From Pseudomonas kairouanensis (lineage in GTDB: Bacteria; Pseudomonadota; Gammaproteobacteria; Pseudomonadales; Pseudomonadaceae): a stretch of DNA of 64,000 nt. Under the pieces are notes generated by a model, which searched no databases, was not told where the DNA came from, and saw only the letters and a program-made list of their open reading frames with translations. The position numbers were made by a program, and so were the translations under genes. Positions 8,153 to 17,116 of the stretch are shown here, piece by piece (positions within the stretch are counted from its first letter, which is position 1; each line of letters begins with the position of its first letter). The stretch spans positions 1 to 64,000 of the forward strand of contig NZ_QUZU01000009.1 in NCBI RefSeq assembly GCF_004682055.1, in the 5' to 3' direction.

Positions 8153-8923
8153 ATGACCACGAATGTCATCAGCCTGGTGTCCATCGGCGCCCATCCCACC
8201 TCCGGGCGCCCGCGCCGCGCCGAGCAGGATGCGCGAGCGGTAGAGTTGGGTTTGCAGCTGGCTGGGGATAAGTTGCAGGTGCTGCACGCAGGGAATATCG
8301 GCGAGCCGACCCTGCGTAGCTATTTGGGCATGGGGTTGCCCCAACTGCATGTGCTGGAACAACCGGCGGGCAGTGATGCCTTGCCAGTGCTCAGTGACTA
8401 TCTGCGCGATGCAGGTGCCCAGGTGGTGCTCACCGGCAGCCAGGCGGAGACCGGCGAAGGCTCGGGCATGCTGCCGTATTTGCTCGCCGAGCAATTGGGC
8501 TGGCCGCTGATTGTGGGGCTGGCGCAGGTAGAGTCCCTCGACGGCGGCGTGGCCCATGTGCTGCAAGCCTTGCCCCGTGGCCAGCGGCGGCGGTTGAAGG
8601 TGCGCTTGCCGTTTTTGGCCACGGTGGACAACGCCGCGCCCAAGCCACGCCAGAGCGCTTACGGCCCGGCCCAGCGCGGCGAGTTGGCGGCCCATGAGGT
8701 TGAGGTTGAAGACGATGAGTTGTTCACCGGCGCCGTACTGCAACCGGCCAAGCCCCGGCCCAAGCGGCTCAAGGTGATCAAGGCCAAGAGCGGTGCGGAT
8801 CGGATGAAGGCTGCCACGGCCAAGGCCAGCGGTGGCGGTGGGCAGGTGCTCAAGGGCGTGAGCCCGGAGGAGGGCGCCCAGGCGATTCTCAAGTTGTTGG
8901 TAGAAGAGGGTGTGGTTCGCTAA
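8153..8923 (+). CDS. Electron transfer flavoprotein beta subunit, betaine-cluster type
   Basis: A 256-residue ETF beta subunit (VISLVSIGAHPTSGRPRRAEQ start; VLTGSQAETGEGSGMLPYLLAEQLGWP typical of the AMP-binding core, quoted here only in part). Two in-frame ATGs occur, at 8147 and 8153. GAGG at 8141-8144 has proper spacing only to 8153, so that start is used. The C-terminus is Lys-rich and ends in a short helix (EEGAQAILKLL) of the kind that wraps the partner in ETFs. It is the last gene of the dimethylglycine operon before the REP pair that borders the secretion cluster. Confidence 0.88.
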   Translation: MTTNVISLVSIGAHPTSGRPRRAEQDARAVELGLQLAGDKLQVLHAGNIGEPTLRSYLGMGLPQLHVLEQPAGSDALPVLSDYLRDAGAQVVLTGSQAETGEGSGMLPYLLAEQLGWPLIVGLAQVESLDGGVAHVLQALPRGQRRRLKVRLPFLATVDNAAPKPRQSAYGPAQRGELAAHEVEVEDDELFTGAVLQPAKPRPKRLKVIKAKSGADRMKAATAKASGGGGQVLKGVSPEEGAQAILKLLVEEGVVR

Positions 8924-8944
8924 CTCTCAAATACCGCAGGGCCA

Positions 8945-9036
8945 AATGTGGGAGGGGGCTTGTTCCCGATGGCGGTGTCTCAGTACCAGATGGGCTGGCT
9001 GACACACTGCAATCGGGAGCAAGCCCCCTCCCACAT
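8945..9036. repeat. REP pair at the left border of the secretion cluster
   Basis: Inverted arms of the GTGGGAGGGGGCTTGTTCCCGAT type. It lies between the convergent ETF beta and secretin genes and marks the left edge of the type II secretion operon. Confidence 0.9.
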
Positions 9037-9043
9037 TGGATCT

Positions 9044-10984
9044 TCATTGCGTCTGGGGTGCCTGAGGTGTCGGTACTGGCGCAGGTTTGGGCACCAAGTC
9101 CGGTATCGGTGGTGGCAGGGGAGCCCAGTTGCTATCTGGCTGTTGCATCGGCGGCGGTATCTGTTGCGTTGCGCCACCGCCGGTGGGCTTGAGGATCATT
9201 TTTTCGGTGGTGTCGCGCAAAATCATGCCTTCTGTTGAACTGCGCGCCTCGGTGCCGCTGTGGAAGGTGCTGATCTGGGAGATCGGCAAGTCCAGGTTGC
9301 GTTCGATCCTGGGCGTGAGCAGCAGGATAATTTCGGTTTTCTGCTGGGTGTTCTGGTTGGTGCCGAACAGCTTTTTGCCGATCCACGGGATCTGGCTCAG
9401 CCACGGCAGGCCCGAGCCTTCGTCGATGTCGGCGGTACGGATCAGCCCTGAGACCACCTGGGTTTCGTTGTTGCGTGCGGTCAACAGGGTTTTGGTCGAG
9501 CGTGAACCCAGTTCAAAGGTGGCCGGTACATTTTCCGAGCCGGGAATGCGCTTGGTGATATGGCTCATTTCCACTTTCACATTCAGGTTCACTTCATCGG
9601 TCACGCTGATAATCGGATTGACGGTAATTTGCAGCCCCACGTCCTGGTAAGACACCGACGACGTGGTGATCTGGTTGGCCGTGGTGGTGGTGACCACCGG
9701 GATTTTGTCGCCGATATTGACCGACGCTTCCTCACGGTTGCGCACCCGTACCCGTGGGTTGGCCAGGGTTACGGTATTGCCGCTGCGTTGCAGCATGTTG
9801 ATGCGCGCCGAGGTGCTGCCCGAGTCCAGCAGGATGTTGTCGCCGTTGATGCCGCGCAATGCACTCAGTGGGGTGCCTGCCAGCCCGGCGGGTACGTTGG
9901 CCAGGTTGCCTACCGAGAGGCCGATGCTCTCCGGATACTTGATGCCCAGGTTCAACTCGTCCGCCAGGCTGACTTCCAGCACCTCGATATCAATGGTCAC
10001 TTCCGACTGCGCGATATCAATGGCCTCGACCATTTTTTCCACGGCGCTCAGGGTGTCGAGCCCGTCCCGCACGATCACCGCATTAAGGCGTTCGTCCACC
10101 AGCACTTCCTTGGGCTTGAGTACTTGCTTGATCTCGGCGGCGACGATCTTGGCATCGCCATGGCTGAGGTAGAAGGTGCGCACCGCCAGCTCGCGGTATT
10201 CGCGTTCTTTGTCGGGGCGGCGGGGGTAGATCAGGAGGGTGTTGCGGTTGAGGATCTTCTTGTCCAGGCCCTGGGTAGTCAGCAGCAAGTTCAGCGCGTC
10301 TTCGGCGGTGGTGCGGCTGGCGGTCATGCTGGCGGCGGCAGTGGGGTTGACGTCTTTGTCGATGACAAAGTTGACCCCCGACAGGCGTGCGATGGTTTCG
10401 AAGATAGTGCTCAAGCTCTGTGAGCTGAATTCCAGGCTCAGGGGTTTGCGCATGGCGTCGGACAAGTCGGCACTCAGGTAATCGGCGCTCACCAGCTCGC
10501 GGGTCAGGGCGTTGCGAAAATCCAGGGCCTCTCGGTAGTTGGGTTTTTGCGCGATGATCTGGCGCACCAGATTAAGGGCCTCCACCGGGTTGTCGCGCTT
10601 CATCTCGTAAGCCCGCGCCAGTTGCGGGCGCAGCTGTTTCATGGCCTGGATGCTCTGGATTTGCTGGCGTGCACCGAGGTTGCTGGGGTCGTATTTGAGG
10701 ATGGTTTCCAGGGCGCGGATGGCCGCCGCGTCGTCGCCACGCATGAGTGCGGCGCTGGCCTCGCGACTGTATTGGGCCACCAGCAACTCCAGTTGGCTGA
10801 AATTGGCGGTGCGTAGCTGGGCATCGTCGGGGTCTTTCTTGGCTTCGGCCTGTAGCACTTCGACTGAGCGCACAATGTCGCCTTTCTGGCGCAGCTCATC
10901 ACTTTGCTTGATCGCGTCCTGGGTCTGGCAGGCGCTGAGCAGCGCCAGCGTGAGGTTCAAGGACATTCGCGTGCGTAGGGTCAT
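9044..10984 (-). CDS. Lipoprotein secretin with N-terminal TPR-like region (GspD/PilQ/MshL type)
   Basis: A 646-residue outer-membrane secretin. The N-terminus has a lipobox ending LLSAC, so Cys19 is a predicted lipid anchor. Residues about 25-165 are helical, TPR-like repeats. An STN domain (LSLEFSSQSLSTIFETIA, partial), one N1-type domain (VRTFYLSHGDAKIVAAEIKQ) and the secretin core (VTLANPRVRVRNREEASVNIG; VSYQDVGLQITVNP; IPWIGKKLFGT) follow. It ends in a Pro-rich tail. TPR plus STN resembles MSHA- or PilQ-like secretins more than Xcp GspD. It is the last gene of the operon, 18 bp after the GspC/P-like gene. The lipid anchor may let it insert without a separate pilotin, since none is encoded nearby. 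Confidence 0.9.
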   Translation of the reverse strand: MTLRTRMSLNLTLALLSACQTQDAIKQSDELRQKGDIVRSVEVLQAEAKKDPDDAQLRTANFSQLELLVAQYSREASAALMRGDDAAAIRALETILKYDPSNLGARQQIQSIQAMKQLRPQLARAYEMKRDNPVEALNLVRQIIAQKPNYREALDFRNALTRELVSADYLSADLSDAMRKPLSLEFSSQSLSTIFETIARLSGVNFVIDKDVNPTAAASMTASRTTAEDALNLLLTTQGLDKKILNRNTLLIYPRRPDKEREYRELAVRTFYLSHGDAKIVAAEIKQVLKPKEVLVDERLNAVIVRDGLDTLSAVEKMVEAIDIAQSEVTIDIEVLEVSLADELNLGIKYPESIGLSVGNLANVPAGLAGTPLSALRGINGDNILLDSGSTSARINMLQRSGNTVTLANPRVRVRNREEASVNIGDKIPVVTTTTANQITTSSVSYQDVGLQITVNPIISVTDEVNLNVKVEMSHITKRIPGSENVPATFELGSRSTKTLLTARNNETQVVSGLIRTADIDEGSGLPWLSQIPWIGKKLFGTNQNTQQKTEIILLLTPRIERNLDLPISQISTFHSGTEARSSTEGMILRDTTEKMILKPTGGGATQQIPPPMQQPDSNWAPLPPPIPDLVPKPAPVPTPQAPQTQ

Positions 10985-11002
10985 GATCTTGTCCTTCCCC
11001 GG

Positions 11003-11488
11003 TCAGTGAGTGTCCAGGCGCAAGGTGCTGACATGCTTGAGGGGCATGTAGGTCAGCACCACGGCGGTATCGGTGAGTTTGTCCAGCCGGTAGTGGGCGT
11101 CGAGCATCTTGCCCGGCACGATGCGCCCCGGCACCGAGCAGCGGTTGCACAGGGTGTATTGGGTGTTGTTGCCGCGCAGCACGACGATTTTCGATTGGTT
11201 CTCGTAGCGCCATTGCGCGCTGACGGTGAAGGGTAGCGGTGGCGGCTTGGGCGGCGAGTTATCCACCGGGGTTGGCGGCGGCGGTGGGGTCCAGGTTTGG
11301 GCGGGGAACAGGTCGATCACGGCGACGGGTGCAGGCTCGGGCGCTGGTACCGGCGCGGGCTCGACGGGTTTGACGGCCACCGCCGTGGGCTCGTTCGCGG
11401 GGCTGTCCGGCGTGTCGTGCCAGAACAACCAACCGCAGCCGAGCAGGGTCAGCAGCAACAGCACGCGTAGGTACAGGGGCAGTTTCAT
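11003..11488 (-). CDS. Bitopic GspC/PilP/MshK-like protein
   Basis: A 161-residue protein with one N-terminal membrane helix (about residues 5-23), a long Pro/Ala/Val linker (35-90) and a small C-terminal beta domain containing a CNRC cysteine pair. This layout (anchor, flexible linker, small periplasmic domain) is that of GspC, PilP and MshK, which link the inner-membrane platform to the secretin. There is no PDZ domain. Its start overlaps the preceding PilO-like gene by ATGA, and the secretin follows. The assignment rests on architecture and position rather than a strong motif. Confidence 0.65.
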   Translation of the reverse strand: MKLPLYLRVLLLLTLLGCGWLFWHDTPDSPANEPTAVAVKPVEPAPVPAPEPAPVAVIDLFPAQTWTPPPPPTPVDNSPPKPPPLPFTVSAQWRYENQSKIVVLRGNNTQYTLCNRCSVPGRIVPGKMLDAHYRLDKLTDTAVVLTYMPLKHVSTLRLDTH

Positions 11489-12021
11489 TCCATCACCCCC
11501 AATACGCTGACTTTGATGCTGATATTCAACAGGCCGCTGATGATTTCTTTGCGCTCCAGGGTCACGCTTTCAATGCGCACCGCCGGTTCCTGTGCCATTT
11601 CGGCCAAGGCTTGGCGCAGCAGAATGTAAGGGCCCATGAGGGGTATCTCCACGTCCAGGCGCTGTAGGCCGGTGTCGGCCGGTGTGGAGTAAGCCAGTGT
11701 GGTCTGCTCGATGATAAAACCGTGCCGTGTGATAGTGGCCAACAGCCGCTCCAGGCGAGGGGTGAAGTCGTCGGCGCTGGGCATCTTTTCCACCACGGCG
11801 GGCTCTGTGACCTGCACCTGCTGGGGTTGTTCGGCGATACCGGCCTGCAATTCGTGGCGCCGCTGGTGATCAGCGACACCTGCTGGGTGAATCACCGTGA
11901 ATTCAATCACCAACGCCGCCGCCATCACTGCCAGCGCCAGCAGCCCCCAGAACCCCAGGCTTTGCTGCACTTGCATCAGGTGCCAACGCAGTCGCGGCAA
12001 GTAGTGATCAAGGGCGTCCAC
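11485..12021 (-). CDS. PilO/GspM-like inner-membrane platform protein
   Basis: A 178-residue bitopic protein with a cytoplasmic stub of about 22 residues, one membrane helix (about 24-44), a coiled segment and a C-terminal ferredoxin-like domain (RLDVEIPLMGPYILLRQALAEM, partial; VSLL-like strands at the end). This is the PilO/GspM layout. It lies between the PilN-like and GspC/P-like genes, as in pilMNOP and mshIJK operons. The ATGA overlap with the next gene indicates translational coupling. Confidence 0.72.
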   Translation of the reverse strand: MDALDHYLPRLRWHLMQVQQSLGFWGLLALAVMAAALVIEFTVIHPAGVADHQRRHELQAGIAEQPQQVQVTEPAVVEKMPSADDFTPRLERLLATITRHGFIIEQTTLAYSTPADTGLQRLDVEIPLMGPYILLRQALAEMAQEPAVRIESVTLERKEIISGLLNISIKVSVLGVME

Positions 12022-12027
12022 GGGTGG

Positions 12028-12570
12028 TTACCCCGCACCTACGGCAAGTTTGACCTGCACGGGGTGCTGCGGGTCATTGGCCTTGCGGGTGCTTTGTTGC
12101 AGGGTCACCTGCACCCCAGGTTGGGCCTTGAGCCGTTCGATAAAACGAAATGCCTCGCCCAGCGCCTTGGCCTCCAGATCCAGGTGCAACAGTTGGGCCT
12201 GGGTGTTGACCTCCACCCGGGTCAATGCGATGTCTTTGGACCATGCCTGGGCCACGGCGTCCATCAGCGCAAAGGGCGTGGTCGATTGTTGCGCGAATAC
12301 TGCCAGCTGCTGTTTTTGCCGGGGGGACAGGCGAATGGCCGCTTGAATCAACTGCTCCTGCCGGCGCGTGAGCTGAATGAAGTGCTGCTCCAGGGCATCG
12401 GTTTGCTGCTGCTGTTCTTCCATGCGTTGCCAGTGCTGCCAAGTGATAAACAGCAGCACCAGAGCGGCTGCCCACAACACCGTGATCAGTGGCCGGTGGG
12501 TAGCGCTGGGGTGTTGCAAATCCACACCAGGGGCACGCGGCGCGCGCGGGTGCGGCCAGGTGAGCGTCAT
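12028..12570 (-). CDS. PilN-like inner-membrane platform protein
   Basis: A 180-residue protein with a cytoplasmic N-terminus, one membrane helix (about residues 28-46), a Gln-rich coiled coil (EEQQQQTDALEQHF) and a periplasmic ferredoxin-like domain ending in VQVKLAVG. This is typical of PilN or of the periplasmic half of GspL. The ATG at 12570 forms an ATGA overlap with the preceding gene, so it is preferred over the frame opening at 12591. Confidence 0.75.
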   Translation of the reverse strand: MTLTWPHPRAPRAPGVDLQHPSATHRPLITVLWAAALVLLFITWQHWQRMEEQQQQTDALEQHFIQLTRRQEQLIQAAIRLSPRQKQQLAVFAQQSTTPFALMDAVAQAWSKDIALTRVEVNTQAQLLHLDLEAKALGEAFRFIERLKAQPGVQVTLQQSTRKANDPQHPVQVKLAVGAG

Positions 12571-13292
12571 GCGGGCTTCTCCTCCAGCCAAGGGTGCAAT
12601 GGCCCCAGCCAGTGTTCGGTGGGGCGGTTGGCAACGATCAGCGTGGTGGGGGCGTGCTGTTGCGCCAGCAGGTCGGCGGTGAACAGGTTGTCACTCAAGT
12701 CGCTGCCGGGTTGGGTGGGCAGCACGCACACTTGATGGGGCGCGCCGTGTTGCCGGTAGAGGCAACTGAGGCCTTCGGCTTCGGGCACGGCCAGCACGCA
12801 GTCGTCGGGTAATTTGCGCCAGTACTGCTGGGCCACGGCTGTCAGCAACGGCGTGCAGGTGACCAGAGGCAGCCGGTGCAGTTTGAACAGCTCGCGCAGG
12901 TCTTGCAGCAACGCCTGTGATACGGCCACCGCCAGGCGTTCGTGGCCGAAGGTGCTGTTGGCGATCTGCACTTGCCACTGCTCCACATCCAGGCCCGCCT
13001 GCTGGTGGAAGGATGCCTGGGCAAAACCTTGCCACTCGGCTGCGCTGTTCAGGCCGGCTTGCCACGGCAACATCAGGTAGTGCACATGGGGAAAACCCAG
13101 CAGCACGGTGGCCCGGTCAAGAAACCCCACACGGCCGCGCGGCACCTGTTCGAGCAGTTCGGCGCAGGCGCCCAAGGGCTCGCCGGCCTGCTGCGCGTGC
13201 CGCACCGCCGCACCTCGCCAACGCTGGCGCGCAGCCCAGGTGGCGCCGGCGCTGTGCAGCCACACCACATGCTCAATATAGGGAAATGACAC
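12567..13292 (-). CDS. PilM / GspL cytoplasmic-domain-like protein
   Basis: A 241-residue soluble protein. The start is a GTG at 13292 with an excellent AAGGAG seven bases upstream; it overlaps the GspE gene by 20 bp. Sequence similarity to PilM is weak, but the strand-helix pattern (VVWLHSAGATWAARQ near the start; DRATVLLGFPHVHYLMLPW; HERLAVAVSQALLQDL) and its position between the ATPase and a PilN-like gene fit an actin-like PilM or the N-terminal half of GspL. It is shorter than PilM (~350) and has no clear nucleotide-binding motif. Its likely role is docking of GspE to the membrane platform. Confidence 0.6.
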   Translation of the reverse strand: MSFPYIEHVVWLHSAGATWAARQRWRGAAVRHAQQAGEPLGACAELLEQVPRGRVGFLDRATVLLGFPHVHYLMLPWQAGLNSAAEWQGFAQASFHQQAGLDVEQWQVQIANSTFGHERLAVAVSQALLQDLRELFKLHRLPLVTCTPLLTAVAQQYWRKLPDDCVLAVPEAEGLSCLYRQHGAPHQVCVLPTQPGSDLSDNLFTADLLAQQHAPTTLIVANRPTEHWLGPLHPWLEEKPA

Positions 13293-14910
13293 GGTGGATC
13301 TCCTTGAGTGTGGTGTCGCCTTGGGCCGCATGGGCCAAGGCGATATCGCGGATAAACACGTGCCCGGCCTTGCGTGCCAGTTCCCGCAGGGTGGCCGCTG
13401 AGCTACGGTTGAGCAGGCCTTCTTTGATGCTGTCGGTGACCGTAAGCACTTCCGCCAAGGCCAATCGGCCGCGATACCCTGTGTGACGGCAGGCCTCGCA
13501 GCCTTTGCCGACGCGGTAGTGGCCGTTCTTGATCTGGGCGGCGGGCAGTTGGGCGAGCCGGACGATTTGCGGGTCGGGCTTGGCGTCCATGCCGCAGTCC
13601 GGGCAGATACGCCGTACCAGGCGCTGTGCGACCACGCCGTTAAGGGCTTCGACAAAACTGGCCGGGTCCACGCCCATGTAGGTAAACCGCTCCAGCACGC
13701 TGAACGCGCTGTTGGCGTGCACCGACGACAACACCATATGCCCGGTCAGTGCCGCCTGTACCGCAATGGCTGCGGTTTCATTGTCGCGGATTTCCCCCAC
13801 CAGGATCTTGTCTGGGTCATGGCGCAGGATCGAGCGCAGGCCACGGGCGAAGGTCAGGCCCTTCTTGTCGTTGACCGGAATTTGCAGCACACCGGGCAGT
13901 TCGTATTCCACCGGGTCTTCGATGGTGATGATTTTTTCTTGACCGGTGTTGGTCTCTGACAAGGCCGCATACAGGGTGGTGGACTTGCCGCTGCCGGTGG
14001 GCCCGGTGACCAGCAGCATGCCGTAGGGTTCGCTGGCCAGTACGCGGATGCGGGCGATGGTGTCGGCGGCCAGCCCGAGGGTTTCCAGGCTCAGGGAGTC
14101 GCCCCGCTGTGACTTGTCGAGGATGCGCAGCACTGCGTCTTCACCGTGAATGCTGGGCATGATCGACACACGAAAATCCACCTCTCGACCCTGGATCTTC
14201 ATCTTGAAACGCCCGTCCTGGGGTACGCGGCGCTCGCCGATGTCCAGCTCCGACAGTACCTTGATCCGCGACAGCGTCTGCTCGGCCTGATCCAGCCCGC
14301 TGGCCTGGCCCATCTGCTGCAACACGCCGTCGATGCGGTATTTGATCACCAGGCCCACGGGCGTGGTTTCTACATGGATATCACTGGCGCGGCTTTGCAG
14401 AGCGTCGAACAGCATGGAATTGACCAGCCGCACCACCGGGTTGTCGTCACGGGCGATGCTGCTCAGGGAAATTTCCTGGGCGGTGAGGCCCGCGCGGGCG
14501 TTTTCGTCGTCTTCGCCGAAGGGCTGCATCACCCGCTGGCTGGCTTCGGCCAGTTTCAACTGGGCCATGACCGCGCCCGGCAGGCTCATGGCCAACGGCA
14601 GAGTGCGCAGGCCGGGGGTGGACTGAATCCAGTAGCGGTTGGTGAGGGTAAACGGCTCCCCCAGCACCAGGCAGGGATTGCCCTGGTAGTTCAGCGGCAG
14701 CACGTTGTGCACCAGCGCCTGGGGTAGTGACAGCAAGTCAAAACGCCAATGCTCGGCCAGGTGACCGGGCTCAATGGCGAGCAAACCCAGGGGGGCGGCG
14801 ATGGTGGTCAGCTGGTCCGGCGCCTTGTTCAGCACTTCCAGCAGGTAGTTGGCCAAGGGCAGTCCACGTTGCTGCGCCAGTGCCTGCCATTGCCGTGTCA
14901 GTTCGCTCAT
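13273..14910 (-). CDS. Type II secretion / type IV pilus assembly ATPase (GspE/PilB family)
   Basis: A 545-residue hexameric traffic ATPase. It has an N-terminal MshEN-like region (1-130), Walker A GPTGSGKS at 303-310, an Asp-box region (IITIEDPVEYELPG), Walker B (KILVGEIRDNETA) and His-box (SSVHANSAFSV). A C-terminal zinc element has C436xxC439 and C471xxC474, as in GspE and PilB. The ATG at 14910 is chosen; the 20 residues upstream belong to the end of gspF. It powers pseudopilus assembly at the inner membrane and lies four bases after gspF. Confidence 0.95.
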   Translation of the reverse strand: MSELTRQWQALAQQRGLPLANYLLEVLNKAPDQLTTIAAPLGLLAIEPGHLAEHWRFDLLSLPQALVHNVLPLNYQGNPCLVLGEPFTLTNRYWIQSTPGLRTLPLAMSLPGAVMAQLKLAEASQRVMQPFGEDDENARAGLTAQEISLSSIARDDNPVVRLVNSMLFDALQSRASDIHVETTPVGLVIKYRIDGVLQQMGQASGLDQAEQTLSRIKVLSELDIGERRVPQDGRFKMKIQGREVDFRVSIMPSIHGEDAVLRILDKSQRGDSLSLETLGLAADTIARIRVLASEPYGMLLVTGPTGSGKSTTLYAALSETNTGQEKIITIEDPVEYELPGVLQIPVNDKKGLTFARGLRSILRHDPDKILVGEIRDNETAAIAVQAALTGHMVLSSVHANSAFSVLERFTYMGVDPASFVEALNGVVAQRLVRRICPDCGMDAKPDPQIVRLAQLPAAQIKNGHYRVGKGCEACRHTGYRGRLALAEVLTVTDSIKEGLLNRSSAATLRELARKAGHVFIRDIALAHAAQGDTTLKEIHRVISLY

Positions 14911-14914
14911 GGCG

Positions 14915-16099
14915 CTACCCCTGTATGGAACCGGCCAGTTCAAAAATCGGCATGTACAGCATGAACACAATCAGGCCGATCAAGCCGCCCACCACCAGCA
15001 TCAACAGCGGTTCGAAGACTTTGCTGAACAACTCGATGGCACGCTCCAGCGCTTCATCGTGAAACTGCGCAATGCGCTCGCACATCGACGCCAGTTCGCC
15101 GCTTTGCTCGCCCACCCGCAACAGGCGTTCGGCGACGGCAGTGGTCAGTTGGTGGCGGGCCAGGGAGGTGGACAGCGGCTGGCCGGCCTGGATATCGGTC
15201 ATGGCGTGGCGCAGGTCGCCTTGGCGCTCTGGCGGCAGCAACGCGCCGGACAACTCCACGGCGCTGACCACCGGCATGCCGCCCATCAACAACATGCCGG
15301 CGGTACGATAAAACCGCGCCAGGATAAACAGCGTGCGTTGGGCGCCCAGGCTGGGGATCTTCCAGAAAAGGTTGGCGGCGCGGCGTTTGAACGCTGCGCT
15401 GCGAAACAGCAACACCAGGGCGACAATCGCCAACACCAGGCCGACCAGCAACTCGGTGCCACGGGTGTCTACCAGCGCCCCCCACCACACCATGAAGCGG
15501 GCGGTAGCGGGCAGGTCGGCCACGGCATCGAACACCGAGGCAAAGCGCGGGATCACGAAGAACAGCAGGAACAGCAGAATCAACGCCCCCACGCTGAGCA
15601 CCACCAGCGGGTACATCAACGCGCCGCTGACGCGTTTTTTTACCGTTTCCAGATGCGCTTCGAAGTGGTGATAACGTCGCAAGGCCACTGCCAGCTGGCC
15701 GCTGTGCTCAGAAGACGCCACCGTGGCGATCAGCAGCGAAGGAAAGGTCTGGGGTTTGAGCAGCATCGCCCTGGACAGTGAATTGCCCTCAAACATTGAG
15801 GCCAGCAAATCGCTCATGACTTGTCGGTTGATCCCCGGCGGCGCCTTGTCTCGCAGGGTTTCCACCGCCTCCACCAACACCAGGCCAGCATCGAGCAACA
15901 CCACCAGTTCCTGGATAAACAGGCCGAGGGCGAATTTGGCGCGGCGACTGGGTAAGGTGAATTGGCGGCGGGCCTTGAGCGAGATGACCTGGGCGCCGTC
16001 AGCTTGCAGCCGCTGGCGTGCCTGGGCTACGTCGACGGCCTGCAGGCGCAGGGTCTGCAAATGGCCATCGCGGATGATGCGCGCGTCGATGTCGATCAT
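14915..16099 (-). CDS. Inner-membrane platform protein (GspF/PilC family)
   Basis: A 394-residue polytopic protein with the duplicated T2SSF domain (FIQELVVLLDAGLVLVEAVE and LARFYRTAGMLLMGGMPVV, each the start of one copy) and three membrane helices, the last at the C-terminus. It is the membrane core that GspE engages. The ATG at 16099 (MIDIDARII) overlaps the end of the transglycosylase gene by four bases. Length and domain order are normal for the family. Confidence 0.93.
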   Translation of the reverse strand: MIDIDARIIRDGHLQTLRLQAVDVAQARQRLQADGAQVISLKARRQFTLPSRRAKFALGLFIQELVVLLDAGLVLVEAVETLRDKAPPGINRQVMSDLLASMFEGNSLSRAMLLKPQTFPSLLIATVASSEHSGQLAVALRRYHHFEAHLETVKKRVSGALMYPLVVLSVGALILLFLLFFVIPRFASVFDAVADLPATARFMVWWGALVDTRGTELLVGLVLAIVALVLLFRSAAFKRRAANLFWKIPSLGAQRTLFILARFYRTAGMLLMGGMPVVSAVELSGALLPPERQGDLRHAMTDIQAGQPLSTSLARHQLTTAVAERLLRVGEQSGELASMCERIAQFHDEALERAIELFSKVFEPLLMLVVGGLIGLIVFMLYMPIFELAGSIQG

Positions 16100-16560
16100 G
16101 GCGTTTGCCTCGCCAGTTGCTGTCGCTGTTGCACCAGTTCGCCGTAGTAGCGCCATACCGCCAGTGCATAGCGGGCACGGCGCGCTTCACGTTCTGGTTT
16201 GGCGCCTGCGTTATAGGCGCCGACAGCCTGCCAGCCGTAGCCCTTTTCTTGAATGAATCCTGCCAGTATCCACGCGCCGACCATCACGCTGGTGCAGGGC
16301 TGGGTGATCAGGTGCTGTTCGGTGATGCCGAACTTTGCGAGTGCGGGCAAGTGGCGGCTGTTGATCTGCATCAGGCCGATGTCCTGGCTGCCGTCGCCGT
16401 TGATATTGCGCGCACGCGGGTTAAGGCCGGACTCGACCTTGGCGATGGCGTACAGCAACAGCGGATCGACGTGGTAGCGGCTGGCTGCCAGTTGCCAGCA
16501 ATTGGCCTGGGCGGTGCCTGTGAGGCACAGCAGGGTTAGGGCAATCCGCAGGGTGCGCAT
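16096..16560 (-). CDS. Secreted lytic transglycosylase (SLT family)
   Basis: A 154-residue protein with a signal peptide (1-19, AQA cleavage) and the SLT fold: catalytic Glu43 in AKVESGLNP, GLMQINSRHLP, and GAYNAGAKPE. It cuts peptidoglycan glycan strands, and such enzymes open the wall for pili, flagella or secretion machines. The gene sits one base after gspG and overlaps gspF, so it is part of the secretion operon, a position commoner in type III, IV and pilus loci than in classic Xcp-type clusters. Confidence 0.92.
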   Translation of the reverse strand: MRTLRIALTLLCLTGTAQANCWQLAASRYHVDPLLLYAIAKVESGLNPRARNINGDGSQDIGLMQINSRHLPALAKFGITEQHLITQPCTSVMVGAWILAGFIQEKGYGWQAVGAYNAGAKPEREARRARYALAVWRYYGELVQQRQQLARQTP

Positions 16561-16561
16561 G

Positions 16562-16993
16562 TCATAGGCCGTACACGATGTCGGCGTAGGTGTTAACACC
16601 TCCGGCCTTGCCGTCGCGGCCCAACGAGATGATTTCTGCATCGTTGGGCGGGGAACCGGGGTTCTTGAACAGATAGGGATTGCCCCATGGGTCGGGTGGC
16701 AACGTTTTCAAATAGGGGCCTTGCCAGTTATTGGCGTTGGCGGGGCGGGTGGTCAGCGCGTTCAGGCCGAGGGCTTCGTCGGGGTAATTGCCAGTGTCCA
16801 GGCGGTACTGGTTCAAGGCGTCTGCCAGGGATTTCATCTGGCCTTGGGCGGTTTGGACTTTGGCCAGTTCCAGGCGATCGAACATCTTCGGGCCGACGTA
16901 GCCGGCGAGGAGGGCGATGATCAGCAGGACGACCAGCAACTCCAGCAATGTGAAGCCGCCTGGACTGCTGTGGATAAGTGTACGTGCGCGCAT
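16562..16993 (-). CDS. Major pseudopilin (GspG family)
   Basis: A 143-residue pseudopilin with a 13-residue leader and the canonical prepilin peptidase site G/FTLLE, with Glu at +5, followed by a hydrophobic helix. The C-terminal region has the GspG signature (TGNYPDEALGLNAL; LPPDPWGNPYLF; SLGRDGKAGG) with calcium-binding-loop character. It forms the pseudopilus shaft. It follows the LPMO gene after a 208-bp gap containing a stem-loop, and is followed by the transglycosylase. No prepilin peptidase is encoded here, so processing must rely on PilD encoded elsewhere. Confidence 0.95.
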   Translation of the reverse strand: MRARTLIHSSPGGFTLLELLVVLLIIALLAGYVGPKMFDRLELAKVQTAQGQMKSLADALNQYRLDTGNYPDEALGLNALTTRPANANNWQGPYLKTLPPDPWGNPYLFKNPGSPPNDAEIISLGRDGKAGGVNTYADIVYGL

Positions 16994-17116
16994 GGAGATA
17001 CCCTGTTGGGAGTGCCAAGGTAAGGCGGTTGTGTATAACTCTCCCGGCCCGCTGGTTAGACGGGCACCGCCGGTAGAACTGCGTTAGAACCTGTACATGT
17101 TCAACTGTAGCGTTGC

